This document shows, in pieces, positions 34,549 through 46,039 of a stretch of 64,000 nucleotides of DNA. The position numbers and the translations under genes were made by a program. Position 1 is the first letter of the stretch, and each line of letters begins with the position of its first letter. The notes beneath the pieces were generated by a model, which was not told the origin of the DNA, made no database searches, and saw only the letters and a program-made list of their open reading frames with translations. Source of the stretch: Sycobia sp. Sy_11 (Eukaryota; Arthropoda; Insecta; Hymenoptera; Epichrysomallidae); assembly GCA_018907035.1 (NCBI GenBank), contig JACCIC010000349.1:127501-191500 (forward strand). The letters are read 5' to 3'.

Positions 34549-35199
34549 CGGCTCCGAGAGAGGCAAAGGGGTGTGTGTAGTATTAGTAGGATGCCGAGAG
34601 GCTAAGAGAGGGGGGCTGGAACATGATAAGGGGGTTGCGGAGATGTGCGTGCGCGCGGAGCCGAAACTCCCCCCCCCTCTCTCTCTCTCACTATCTGTAT
34701 ATACTCCGCTGCTCCAGTTCGCGTCGTTCCGTTCTTTCGTTCGGGCCTTTGTGATGACTGTCGATGAAACGATGACATATTTTTCCGGTCTTTCACTACC
34801 GGCGGCGTGGCCGCCGGCTACGGGGTCTTCATCCATCCCCCTCCCGCCCCCACCGACCATACGCCTCGCGTCCCATTCACGCCCGCTCCGCAATCGCGCG
34901 TTGCGCGATTTTCCTCGTTCCCTCCTAGACCGCGCTGTTGTACGCGGCACGTCGCGTTGCTCCCCACCCCCCCCATCGACATCGCCCCTTTCTCCTGACA
35001 CTTGCCCTCGCCCCCCTGTCGAATCGACTTTCTTTCTGTCTTCCTTTCTTTCTCTCTAGATCCTTTATTTCTTTCCTCCCGTTCCTCTTTAGCTTTTATG
35101 TGTCTTCCACCCCCCCCCAACTCTGTTTTCGTAACGGGCGTTGTATTCGCCTCGTTCGCGCGCGGAAATTCGCGCGGGAAGACTCGCGTTGCAACTTAC

Positions 35200-35208
35200 C
35201 GAAGCCAT
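35200..35208 (-). other. Candidate start codon directly before a splice donor
   Basis: On the minus strand AACA-ATG-GCT-TCG is followed at once by GTAAGTTG (GT at 35199). Context before ATG fits the insect start consensus. It could be the coding end of a first exon, splitting after three codons. The upstream segment (35209-35300) would be 5' UTR. No TATA or initiator is clear. It lies downstream of the recursive-splice candidate on the same strand. Confidence 0.25.
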
Positions 35209-35532
35209 TGTTATTAAAGCAAATTTTACCCGGGCGACGCTCGTAGTTCGGAACTAATAACGCAAGAGGGATGGAGATGGTTATGCTCATTTCTCCACAC
35301 CGATGACCGAAACTGCGAGGCCCTCCTCTCCTCCTCCCCCCCCCCCAAGATCCCAGGGTTCCGGCTCCGCGATTACGCCGCCCCTTCGAAATCCCTCGCT
35401 TTCATTAAGCTCGCCTTTATTTTTACGAAGGGCCGTTACATTAGAATTTCTGCTTGTGCGCCTCGCGAAACGGTCGGGAATATTTTAATGGCCGAGCCAT
35501 TTAAGTGGCCAGGCGTTTGTTTTTATACTTAC

Positions 35533-35592
35533 GAGATAAAAAGGAAGCCCGATGCCGGGATATGTTTTTTTTTTTGTCTTTGTTCGACTCAC
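35533..35592 (-). other. Candidate ratchet (RS) exon after recursive splice site B
   Basis: On the minus strand a pyrimidine-rich run (about 16 of 20 bases) ends in GTTGCAG and is followed directly by GTGAGT, with the junction between 35593 and 35592. A second strong donor, ATCTC|GTAAGTAT, ends a 60-nt segment at 35533. This repeats the layout at 7091: acceptor, overlapping donor, then a later donor. The 60 nt are open in the first frame, so a small cassette exon is an alternative. Splicing use is inferred, not shown. Confidence 0.45.
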
Positions 35593-35599
35593 CTGCAAC

Positions 35600-36180
35600 A
35601 GAAATAAAAGAAAATTTCACATTTAGGGATATCGTCGCAGATTTCGCATACTTGATTATATTTAGAATTTTCGTTTTCTTTTTGTACATTTCAAAAAAGT
35701 AACGAGGATAGAAAATCGCGTAACAGGTTTTTAAATTATTATACTCATTAGCATAAATATCAGTCGAGATAATTTCCATAAAAATAAATATATCTTCATT
35801 ACAGTAAGAAACGGTTATTAGCAAACAGTTCGGAAAAGTCAATATAGCTTTCTAAAGACAGACGTGCGAGCGCAAGAAAAGTAGATCGAAAATGCATGCA
35901 TTTTGCACACATGGGTGTAGACGGAAGGACGGAAAAGTCTGAGAAAAAAAAAAGCGGAGGAGGAAGTGTTCATAAGCCGGTGTATGCGCGTTTACACGGG
36001 CGCGCAGACGCGGGACAGAATCGCGTACGGACGCACGTATGCACACATCGGCCGGCAACGGGGCACCCGCCTATATCATTATGGAGAACACAGAAATTAA
36101 GAAACGGCGCGTGCATTACGCCGAAGTAAGGCGGCAATTGTCTCGAAATTACTATTGCATTTGCAAACAGCTTTCCAAGT
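35600..36180. other. AT-rich to mixed unique DNA
   Basis: No gene recognised. A few short frames on both strands, none distinctive. Confidence 0.5.
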
Positions 36181-37200
36181 GATTGCAGCGGAAGAAAGGA
36201 GCGAGCCGCGGGTCTGTGTGTGTGTGCATGCACGTGTGTGCGTGTGCGCGAGCGCGCGCCGCGGCGCTCCCCTCCCACGTGCCATCTTTATGCGCGAATA
36301 CATTTTACCGAGCTTGCCGCTCTGATAAGCCGTCGTTTTTAATGTGTAACGCACGCCCCGCCGGGCCCGGCTCGGTGCGCGCGCGCGAAGAGAGTCCGGT
36401 TCGTATACACGCTCCTCGTCGTGCTCGCGGTCGCTCATATCGGCGCAGCGCGCGATCGAGAAATCATCGTAGCGCCGAGCCGCGCTTCTACGCGTATGCG
36501 AATTCGCGCTTATTTATATGGTCAACTCGAAAAGGAGATATGGTTGCGTGTAAATACGCGTGCCTTTATGACTCACTGGAGACCTCTCTTAGACACACAT
36601 ACACACAGACACACACACACACACATACGCGCACGCATACACACGCACTATCCCTCTCGCTCTACCAAGCGCGGAAAAGTCGCGGAATATCGCGCGTGCA
36701 TAGGGGCACGCGGGATCGAAGTCGCAATGTGCGTTACAGGCGCCGCACGGGCGTATTTAAATGCGCGCCGTTACGGATCATTAATACGGGGCCGGGGCGC
36801 CGCCGCTGACCAGGTTTCACGCTGATAATAATAATCCGGGACTTGCTCTTTTGCCTTTCCCTCCTTCCGCTTTTTTCTTTACATCTATCTGTTTTTTTTT
36901 TTTTTTTTTTTTTAAGGAATTATTAGGAACAGCGTTAGCTTTCGTTTGATTTTCAACGTTGCCAGCCGTTCGAGATCAGCTCCGCGAGTCGAAAGTTCGA
37001 GCGTTTCCGGGACATTCCCGTGCATCGCGCGCCGCTTTTTTTTTCTCGCGCAGGTGCGAGGAGCCTAGAGTTACGCGGAATATTAAAGGAGTCACTCGCT
37101 TTGACACGGAGCATCGCCAGAAATGCTTTAATATACATATACATTAAAGAATCACTATCGGACAACGTCCCGATGTCTAATGTAACCAGAACTTAGCATA
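36180..37200. other. CpG-rich block
   Basis: CpG-rich to about 36820, with CA/GT-like segments at 36212-36260 and 36595-36655, then T22 at 36893-36914. An acceptor-like pyrimidine run and CAG ends at 37050 on plus. Confidence 0.45.
36893..36914. repeat. T22 homopolymer
   Basis: About 22 consecutive T. Confidence 0.94.
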
Positions 37201-37203
37201 TGC

Positions 37204-37205
<2 letters not shown>

Positions 37206-37288
<83 letters not shown>
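37206..37288. repeat. Long pure (GT)n
   Basis: An 83-bp GT tract without interruption, the longest pure GT tract in the window. Z-DNA-prone. Confidence 0.97.
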
Positions 37289-37289
<1 letters not shown>

Positions 37290-37469
37290 TGAATGGTCAT
37301 AAAGGGAATTTTTATAGTTATGTAAAAGCGGAAATTCGTTAGATAAGAGGAGGTGGAATAATATTCAACGAAATGGTCTAAAAAATTTACGTAAGTGTCG
37401 TTATAAACTTATGTATGCATAATATAACCCGGGCAGCGCTCGCGCGCATTTTCATATCTGTATTATATG

Positions 37470-37522
<53 letters not shown>

Positions 37523-37830
37523 AATTGTTCCTTCGTGAAAAGCTTTATATTCGCGATCTCCGTGAGTCGCCGCCGCCACCGCTCTGTTTGCATAATGGGG
37601 CTTAAGAAAAATGCCGAATTTATTGCGCTTGCCCCCTCCGCGCGCGCCCCTGGGCGCCCGGCGCGCGCGTGCGAGAAGCCAAAGATTTATCAGTAGGCGA
37701 TCGTGAATGGTGTATACTTTTATCCGGGGAGATCCCGGAGAGAAATATATTACACTGGACTGAATTCATGTAATTCCAATAAAATTTCGAATTCATGAAC
37801 TGAATAATGGATTAAAATTTTATGTCTCTA

Positions 37831-37885
<55 letters not shown>

Positions 37886-38223
37886 CTAGATACTTTACAT
37901 ATATACGTATATTAAAATTATATATACGCACATACATATCTTCATAAGTCTAATTCATGCCATAACAGTATTTATTATCCTTTTGGAAAATCCTGCTTTT
38001 GATCATTTCGCGTTTATCAACCGGGATGAAATCCTGAAGAAAAGAAAAAAAGTCACTATTCATGTACTGAGATACTGGTATACATTTAGAAAGACATTTC
38101 TCTGAATCTAATTACACTTTCCAATTCGAGGCATAGATCTATATGTACAACCAGGGCATGCGCGTAAGTATTTCACTTTCCATTAATCTTTATTATAATT
38201 AGTAGGAAACTTTCCTAAATGTA

Positions 38224-38283
<60 letters not shown>

Positions 38284-38340
38284 TTGGAGCAGAGAGAAAG
38301 AGACTGAAGGCAAAGGGACTTAAAAGTTCATCAGCGTCAG
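37290..38340. other. AT-rich DNA between TA tracts
   Basis: AT-rich unique DNA with no gene seen. A donor-like GTAAGTAT occurs at about 38165 on plus without a convincing acceptor. Confidence 0.5.
37472..38279. repeat. Three (TA)n tracts
   Basis: TA at 37472-37514, 37834-37881 and 38226-38279, spaced about 350-400 bp. Confidence 0.97.
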
Positions 38341-39398
38341 AAACCGCGATGAGCAATCCAGCGAGTAAACAGAAACAAGAAGACCGGGGAGCTCTCCGGG
38401 AACGATCGAGAGAGCACGCGCATCGGGATTTCCGGTTCACGAAACGGGAAGGAGAGGCGACCCATTCCCAATTTACCGTCGCTCCGCTCACTCCTCGGAG
38501 TGCACCGATCAATCGCCACTTCGCCACTTCTACTCCGCCACATGCCCGAGTGCCCCGTGCACACGCATCTCCACATTTGTACGCGAACACGCGTACGCGC
38601 ATCGCTCGGCCCCCGTAACTCGCCCGCCCGCCGCGCCGTAATTAAGGCAATAAGCGAGATCGAGGTGCGGCGGCGAACTTCGAGTCCGCCCCCCCCCGTC
38701 CCGCTGCCCGCCGTCGGCAACATCCCAGCGAAAAACTAACGACGAGTATAATTGCGATACGATCTCGCGCGAGCGGCACCGTCGCCGGTCGCGTTCGCCG
38801 GTGCTCGCGGCGTAGCCGCGGCCACGAGAAAACAAGCGCCTCGCGCACCGAAAGCCGGTCGTTGCCGTTCTCCGAAGCGTTTTACGACGCGCCAGCGCTC
38901 TCGCGCTCGCGACCCCCGAGTCGCCCCCCCCCCGTCCGGCACTCTAGGATCGCTCGGCCCGAACGTCCCGTCCGAGCCGAAATAATATACCCTCCCCACC
39001 AACCCCCCCCCATCAAATTCGCCGACTCGTGGCTCTGATTTTTTTATCGCGCGCGCCGGCGCGGACTTTCGTTCGCGGCCCCGCTCGCAGTCGCTTTTCG
39101 CGACTACTCACTCAGCGGCATTTATAAAACGATGAAAGCTTCATTGCTAATTGCCCATGGTATTTCTACATGCATACATACATACATACATATATATTTA
39201 TATATATATACATATACATAAATATATAGAATGCACACATATGCACCTGGCGCACCGGAGCAGCGCATTCTCCCCGCCCTCGCGTACATTCCGGTCTTTC
39301 GTTTTGTTTGCCTTATTTATCGCGAGTCATTTCCGCGAGCGCGACGGAACGAAAAAACGCGCACCGGTCGCGCACCGGGTTATTTTATTATTCTCGCG

Positions 39399-39424
39399 GA
39401 GCCGAGCCGAGCCGAGCCGAGCCG
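39399..39424. repeat. (GCCGA)n pentanucleotide repeat
   Basis: Four to five GCCGA units in CpG-rich DNA. Confidence 0.93.
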
Positions 39425-40247
39425 GGCGACGCACCGAGGGGTCGCGCGCTTGCGCGGAGGCGAGTCGAAAGGAGGCTCGCGCGAGACGCGGGCGCGTGGA
39501 GGGGGCGAGCGGGGGGGAGGGCCGGGGACGCGAGAGCCCTTCTTATCGGGGTGCGCGGGCGAGAGGAGGGGCCGTGAGCACTGGCAGCGACCGGCTGCCC
39601 TCCCGGCCGCGGGGCCATTCCACGAGCTAACGGTCCGTCACTCCTGGATTTACGATTCGAAACGAGAGAGATAAACACGAAAAAATAATAACTGTAAAAA
39701 GTGCCAAACGCCCCCGCCGGCCCCTCCGGCGCGTCCCGCCGGTAGCGCCGAGCCGTTCGGACGCGGCATGAAAAAGAGCGTAAAAAATGCTCCATATTCA
39801 TTCCGGGCCGCTGCAGGGCGCGCGCACCACCCGCTACCCGGTCCCCCCCCGCCCCGACATTAGTCCATATCTGAAACAGCCGTCGTCGACTCGACTCCTC
39901 TCCCGTCGTCGTTCCCCTTGGTCTGCGAGAGCCTCCAACTCCCCCCCCCCTCCGTCATCGCCCGATCGAACCCTTCCAACCCCCCCAACCCCCACGACAA
40001 CGACCCTCCGCCTCGCGTACCGAGGCGCGGAGTGTCGTCGACCGTGCCGATGCGCCGGCGCTCCTATTCGCTATTTCATTATATCCATCCGGAGCTGGAA
40101 TCGTTCGGATGGCCGCGCTGGATGCACAAGCACGGCAAGAGAGAGAGAGAGAGAGAGAGACGAAGAGAGAGCGAAAAAAGACATAGTGAAACACATTGGA
40201 TGGACTGACGTTCGGTGCTCTCTCACCGTTGGCGGCGGCTTTTTTCA

Positions 40248-40259
40248 CCCCCCCCCCCC
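40248..40259. repeat. C12 homopolymer
   Basis: Twelve consecutive C. Confidence 0.96.
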
Positions 40260-40698
40260 GACCGCCCCGCCCGGCTGATGGTGGCACCTTTCTAATGTTT
40301 CCTTGGCAAATGAGCTTTTACGACGAATGGGAGGCATTTTTATACGCTGCCCGCGTCGGCGACGAAGTAGCTGCCGCTGCCTCGAGGCCTCGAAACTATA
40401 TAGAAATATTTTTGGAGGCGACGCGGAGCGCAGTTAAAAGTTTTTACGCGCGCTCTTCCTCGATTCCTATATGTTTTCTTTTTACAGCTGTAAAAAAAAA
40501 AAAGAAACAAACTATTTTTTAGCTTATATACGATCCCTGTGTTATTCAGAAAAGTCTATATTCGAACGCGGTTGGGCTTTTTATTTTATACTCCATCGCA
40601 ACCAACCCTCCTCCACCCCGCCCCCGCCTACTTCGACAAAAGAGGTCAAGGGAAATTTTCGCATATATATTACACCCAAACAAATTTCACATATAATA

Positions 40699-40702
<4 letters not shown>

Positions 40703-40746
<44 letters not shown>

Positions 40747-40869
40747 GTGTGTATATGTATGTATATGTGAGTATACATAAGACAGGTTCGGTTTTTTCAT
40801 TCATCTTTCTCCTGCGACCCCCTTGGTCGTCCGTCACACCCCGCCAGCAGTTACTCCCCTCCGCGTTCG

Positions 40870-40914
<45 letters not shown>

Positions 40915-41159
40915 CACTCTCTATGCTCCTTTACCTGGGTACATATTGCATTAATGTAAATTCCAACGGCGCATTTATATGGAGATGAAAAATGTCATTT
41001 GCATTTAAAAGATTATCTCAATTTACATTATCTTGATCGCCGGGTTTTTTTTCTATAAATTTACATTGGCTTTGCGTTTTTCATTTACATTTAAATGCAC
41101 GACAACAATGATACACTTTGTACGGTGATTTACATATAATAGATCAGAGCACGCACGCG

Positions 41160-41226
<67 letters not shown>

Positions 41227-41384
41227 GATATAGAAACCCCGACGGTGACTCTGAAAAAACTATTCGTCAAATTTTCTCGTTACACGTTTATATTATACGT
41301 ATTATATACGCTCGGCGAAAGTCGGCGATGAAAACAGCGAGGGAAAGGAGAGACAGGGGGAGACAGAGAGAGTGAGGGAGAGGG

Positions 41385-41425
<41 letters not shown>

Positions 41426-41631
41426 CAGTATAGGAAGAAGCGCCGCCGCGGCCTCCGTGCGTTATAGGATCCTCGCAATCGCGCGCAATTTCGTATCGGC
41501 TATTAGCACGTCCCGCGGGTGCCTACTGATGGAAATTTATGACAACCACTTGATTGGGTTCAACGTGCCCGCGCGTATATATTTCATCATCGTTCGTGCA
41601 AAAGCAGGCCGTCTCAAGACGCACTGCTATC

Positions 41632-41680
<49 letters not shown>
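40703..41680. repeat. (TA)n, (CT)n, (TA)n, (GA)n and (CT)n
   Basis: TA at 40703-40743, CT at 40876-40911, TA at 41166-41220, GA at 41388-41422 and CT at 41636-41680. Confidence 0.96.
40954..41135. promoter_or_regulatory. Homotypic cluster of octamer-like (POU/homeodomain) sites
   Basis: Six octamer-like words lie in 182 bp: ATGTAAAT at 40954, ATTTGCAT (the classical octamer, reverse strand) at 40997, and ATTTACAT at 41021, 41059, 41083 and 41128. ATTTACAT is the reverse complement of ATGTAAAT, so five sites are the same word. Less than about 0.05 such matches would be expected here by chance. Clustered sites for one factor are typical of insect enhancers. POU or related homeodomain binding is inferred from known motif preference. 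Confidence 0.4.
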
Positions 41681-41681
<1 letters not shown>

Positions 41682-41999
41682 GCTTCCTTTCTCTCTCACT
41701 TTGTCTCATTCTTCCCGCTCGCCCATTACACCAGCAGGCGGCTGCGCGTCTCTCCCTTTCCCACTCTTTCTCTCCCCATGCTTCTGCTTCTATTGTATAT
41801 ATGTATTATTTTCTCTCTGATGCGCGTTTTTGAAGGAACAAGACCGCCGCGCGACTCCTCGGACGTTCTAACGACCTCCACGAGTGTTTATATATATATA
41901 CATATATACACATATATACACACATCATACATGCATATATACATACACATACATACACATACATATATTGAATACATGTGCGGTTAAAAGATTAAAAGA

Positions 42000-42361
42000 C
42001 AAATAGAGAGATCGGGTTGGTGCTCGCGGAGCCTGCCGCTGCTCTTGCCGTGTGTGCGAAAGGAATTGAAGCCAGTGCTCTAAACGGGATTCCCACTACC
42101 CCCCCCCCCCGGCCGCCACCGCCAAAGCTCGCGACTTCGCTCGGCCGCGAGCAAATACAGACACATTTATTTATACATACACGTGCTCCGAGACACGGTG
42201 CTCGCCTATTATTTACAAGCGAATTGCAATTAAAATAAAAGAGAAGGAGCGAGCTCCGACGGCGTTACCCGCGCGCAGCCGAGACCAGGTCGCGTATATA
42301 AGCCGGTGTTTAAGGGGGCACGCGTACACGGACGCACACCTATGTACAGACGCGAATGCAC

Positions 42362-42409
<48 letters not shown>

Positions 42410-42674
42410 TGTGTGCCTGTGTGCAAGAGAGTGGGGGAACGCGAGACAATCGCACACAGGTGGAAACTGTTGGTCTTGTAAATTTAGATATTTCTCGCAT
42501 GTATGGCGCGGAGGTGCGAGACTCGCGTCGCGCGCCCGCTAATGAAATCGCGACGCGGGGGCGCGCGAGCGAGCGCGTAATCGATCGCCACCACCGCACA
42601 ACCTACATATATATATATGTATATATTATAATGTACGTGCGGAGAGCGAGACTCGAGGGAGCGATAGTGAGAGA

Positions 42675-42716
<42 letters not shown>

Positions 42717-43520
42717 GGATAACAAAGAGAGGTAGTGGTGGAGATAGTGATACCGGCACAGAGAGAGCGAGAGTGAGAGAGAGAACGAGGGGTGGAGGGT
42801 GAAAGAGGAACAGCGAAGCGCACGGCGCGGGCGCGATGGTGCACCTCGCGCGCGCCCGCGTCCGGCGAATATTTATATAGAAATGGTTACCGGAGAACAT
42901 ATTGAAACGCTTCGCCGGGGGCAGATGCGCCCAATGATATATTAACGCCAACTGCGCGCGCGATACGCCTCGAATAAATTAGAGAATTATTGTTTTATCG
43001 CTCAAGCCGCTCGCGCCCGCTGCGTCCTCCCTATCTCTGTCTCGCTTATTCCCTACCCATATCTGCCTCTCTCGCCAACCGCGCCGCGTCCTCCGACTCG
43101 TATCTCACCGTCTCTCCTGCGCCGCCCCCGCGCTTGCTCGCGCTTTCTCACTCGCGCTCGGGCGGGCTCTCGGAGAGCGCGGAGCCGGCGTCGCGCCGTG
43201 CGCAGCCGTTCGGCGAGCGAAGGAAGGCCAAGAGACGGATGGTTTTCGGGAGCGCGCGAGGCAGAGACGTCGGCGTTTTCGGAACTGTATAATTGTGGGC
43301 GCGCCGGTGGCCGGAGCTACCCCAGCGTACATTGTAAAACGCGTCAAATTTTCCGACGCTACGGGGACCGCGCGTCTGAAATATATAGATATACGCCGGT
43401 CGTCGGCTGGCGGGCGGGGGGAGGGGGGCAGGGCCGCACGCGCGTGGATGTCGAGGCGCAGCACCTGCGCGCTAGACTATGGAAATATTTGCGGAGGTGA
43501 TTCGCGCCCCGTGTGAGAGG
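42000..43520. other. CpG-rich block
   Basis: High-GC, CpG-rich DNA with a C12 run (42099-42110) and overlapping low-information frames on both strands. No recognised gene. Confidence 0.45.
42368..42711. repeat. Two (GA)n tracts
   Basis: GA at 42368-42406 and 42668-42711. Confidence 0.96.
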
Positions 43521-43541
43521 GAGAGAGAGACAAACAGAAAG

Positions 43542-43651
43542 AGAAGAGAGAGAGAGAGAGAGAGAGATAGGGTTGGACGAGAAACCGAGACGGATACGGA
43601 GACGACGACCAGTCAGGAATAAAATATCCAGTGCTAGCCCTGTATATATGT

Positions 43652-43697
<46 letters not shown>

Positions 43698-43709
43698 GCT
43701 CTCTCTCTC

Positions 43710-43757
<48 letters not shown>
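43542..43757. repeat. (GA)n, then compound (TA)n-(CT)n-(TA)n
   Basis: GA at 43542-43569. Then TA (43658-43696), a 16-bp CT insert (43697-43712) and TA (43713-43757) in direct contact. Confidence 0.96.
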
Positions 43758-43759
<2 letters not shown>

Positions 43760-43943
43760 CGCTCGAATTCATTTGAATAATATTTAATTAAGTAATATAA
43801 TGTCGCGAAAATTTCACCTCTCTGCCGACCGGCAGGCTCAGCTTGTGGGAATAACCTCTTTTTATCCAACTGCCACATATATCTATATATATTTATTCAA
43901 TGCTATACAGTTACTTCGTTTGCTTATCGTGTTGTCGCCTCTC

Positions 43944-43950
<7 letters not shown>

Positions 43951-44014
<64 letters not shown>

Positions 44015-44567
44015 TTTTTTTATATATATATATAAATACGCGTGCGCGCGTGTGTGTAGGTACGAGGCATTTTTCCTTTGGCCCCAGGAGACTTTATTTT
44101 AATATATGCGCACTCGCTAAATTAAGACCGACCGAATAATCTCTCGCTGAAGAAGAAAGGAGAGAAAATTAAATGTAATATATATATATTTTTTTTTCTT
44201 CCTTCACAGCGCGGGCAGTCGTTTAAAAAGGCAAAGTTTTGCAGGAAGGCTGAATTCGCGTATACAGAGGCGCTCGTTAAATTTGCGCTCTCACAATAGA
44301 TAAGAAATTCTATAGCAAGAGAAATTTGTGTAGGCAAATTGTTTTTTTCTTCTTTTTTTTTATATGCAAATCAGTTCTTGTTACGAAAGTTTTGGCATTA
44401 ATTATATTTAATCAAACAGCAAAAAATTTAAATTTTATCTCATTTATCTTGCGCGGAAGATAAGTAATTCAAAAAAGCGAGGAACAAAAAAAATGAATGA
44501 CAATCTCGGCCCTCCTCTAGTTCTTTCCTTCTTTCTTTTTTTGTCTCTCTTGTTCTCGCGCTATCTA

Positions 44568-44614
<47 letters not shown>

Positions 44615-45176
44615 TTCAGCCTTGGTCTTCCACCGAATCGACGGGCACAAAGTGCGTAAATTTTGAATGTTTGAACTGGAGAATTAAACGGCTAGAGCAG
44701 AAGCATGGCCAACGATAATATCGCATAATTACGGCAAACAAAGTTCTTTCCATGAACCCGATAAATAATTAAGGCGGGCTTGATAAAATCCTAAAGTATA
44801 AAGCGCGAGAAGGGGATGGGGACAGACTGGATGAACAGAGCTAACTTTTCCACGGATCCGTGAGCTTTCTCTCTGTATTATTTATAATATTTCTTATGAA
44901 AAATTAAAGCGACACTTTGTTACAATAATTAGCATTGGCGCAGATGCAGGAATGACAAATGAAAAAAAAAAAAATTTATTGCGCGTTTATTATTACTGTC
45001 GCGTATGTAAATAATAAATGCGCAGATGTATACTATGCCGAGGCAGTATATACACATATATACATGTGACTGTCTGCACAGTCATGTACTTTTATTCAAG
45101 CCGTACATATACTTATCGTATCGGTAGCGTCATATATATCGTTAGATTTATTTCATACCATTATTTATACTATATA

Positions 45177-45236
<60 letters not shown>

Positions 45237-45384
45237 TATATACATATCTACAGACACATACACACACACATATATAATATACACTCGATGTCGGTGTAAG
45301 GTCGCGACGCGCGTAGAATGCAGTTCTGTAGTTGCGCATTAAAATTGCTCCTTTTTCCCGATGTTCGACTTGTACATGTAGGCG

Positions 45385-45442
<58 letters not shown>
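43951..45442. repeat. (TA)n, (CT)n and two (TA)n tracts
   Basis: TA at 43951-44009, CT at 44566-44616, and TA at 45180-45242 (one G) and 45391-45442. Confidence 0.96.
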
Positions 45443-45444
<2 letters not shown>

Positions 45445-45730
45445 GTGGGCATGCTCAAACACGACTGCACACATGTAGAGACGAATGCACAGGCTCATGC
45501 GTATATACAAGGAGAAGAGCACAGTGTGTAGCCTGCTATCTTTTTAATTTATTCAAACAGACGAGGAAGAAAAAGAGAACGTTACATTTTTTATTAGCCC
45601 CTTTCTCTCTCTTTCTCTTTCTCTTTCCGACTTCGCTCGAAATTATTACGAGAGTACACTTAAATTAGTATAGGGATATCAGTTTTGTAAGAGCGTCCGC
45701 GCAGAAGCAGCAGAAGCGAGGTAGAGGGAG

Positions 45731-45734
<4 letters not shown>

Positions 45735-45778
<44 letters not shown>

Positions 45779-45840
45779 TGTGTGGGGAATTTTTTCTGAA
45801 AGATAAGCTAAGGAAAGGATCCTAGGAGCAGACTCCGCGC

Positions 45841-45902
<62 letters not shown>

Positions 45903-45908
45903 CTCTCA
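45735..45908. repeat. (GA)n ... (CT)n complementary pair
   Basis: A 43-bp GA tract (45735-45777) and a 65-bp CT tract (45844-45908) are separated by 66 bp and can pair as a long foldback. Confidence 0.96.
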
Positions 45909-46039
45909 CTCCGTATGTATATAGCACGGGGAAGCGGGAGCGGAGACAGCGAAGCGGAGGCGGTGTGGGATGAGGCGATGGAGCGTCGAGGGAGGCGGGG
46001 AAGGAGCGACGGAGCCCGTAGCTCTCGCTCGGCCGGAGG

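Larger units (their letters stand above)
34030..35500. other. CpG-rich block with long overlapping open frames
   Basis: A plus frame of 341 codons (34034-35059) overlaps a minus frame of 285 codons (34144-35001). Both contain homopolymeric stretches from CAA/CAG and CTG repeats and Pro/Ser or Gly/Arg-rich runs. Neither has a recognisable domain. Stop-poor GC-rich DNA explains them better than coding, and at most one could be real. Confidence 0.4.
38340..40300. other. CpG-rich block
   Basis: Strongly CpG-rich DNA with C runs and mutually overlapping Arg/Ala/Pro-rich frames on both strands (39151-39630, 39787-40278, 39388-39801 and others). No recognised protein. 39120-39240 is an AT-rich break with CATA units. 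Confidence 0.45.
40300..42000. other. Mixed DNA with octamer-like cluster
   Basis: Unique AT-rich segments separated by microsatellites. The octamer-like cluster is listed separately. Other frames are repeat-derived. Confidence 0.45.

Noticed and set aside
37030..37060. Pyrimidine run and CAG followed by GTGCGA on plus
   Set aside because: Acceptor half is good but GTGCGA is not a usable donor, so it is not a recursive site.
44617..44655. A 36-nt micro-exon between TTTCAG and GTAAAT
   Set aside because: The acceptor tract is a CT microsatellite, the donor is weak, and 36 nt open in all frames is expected by chance.
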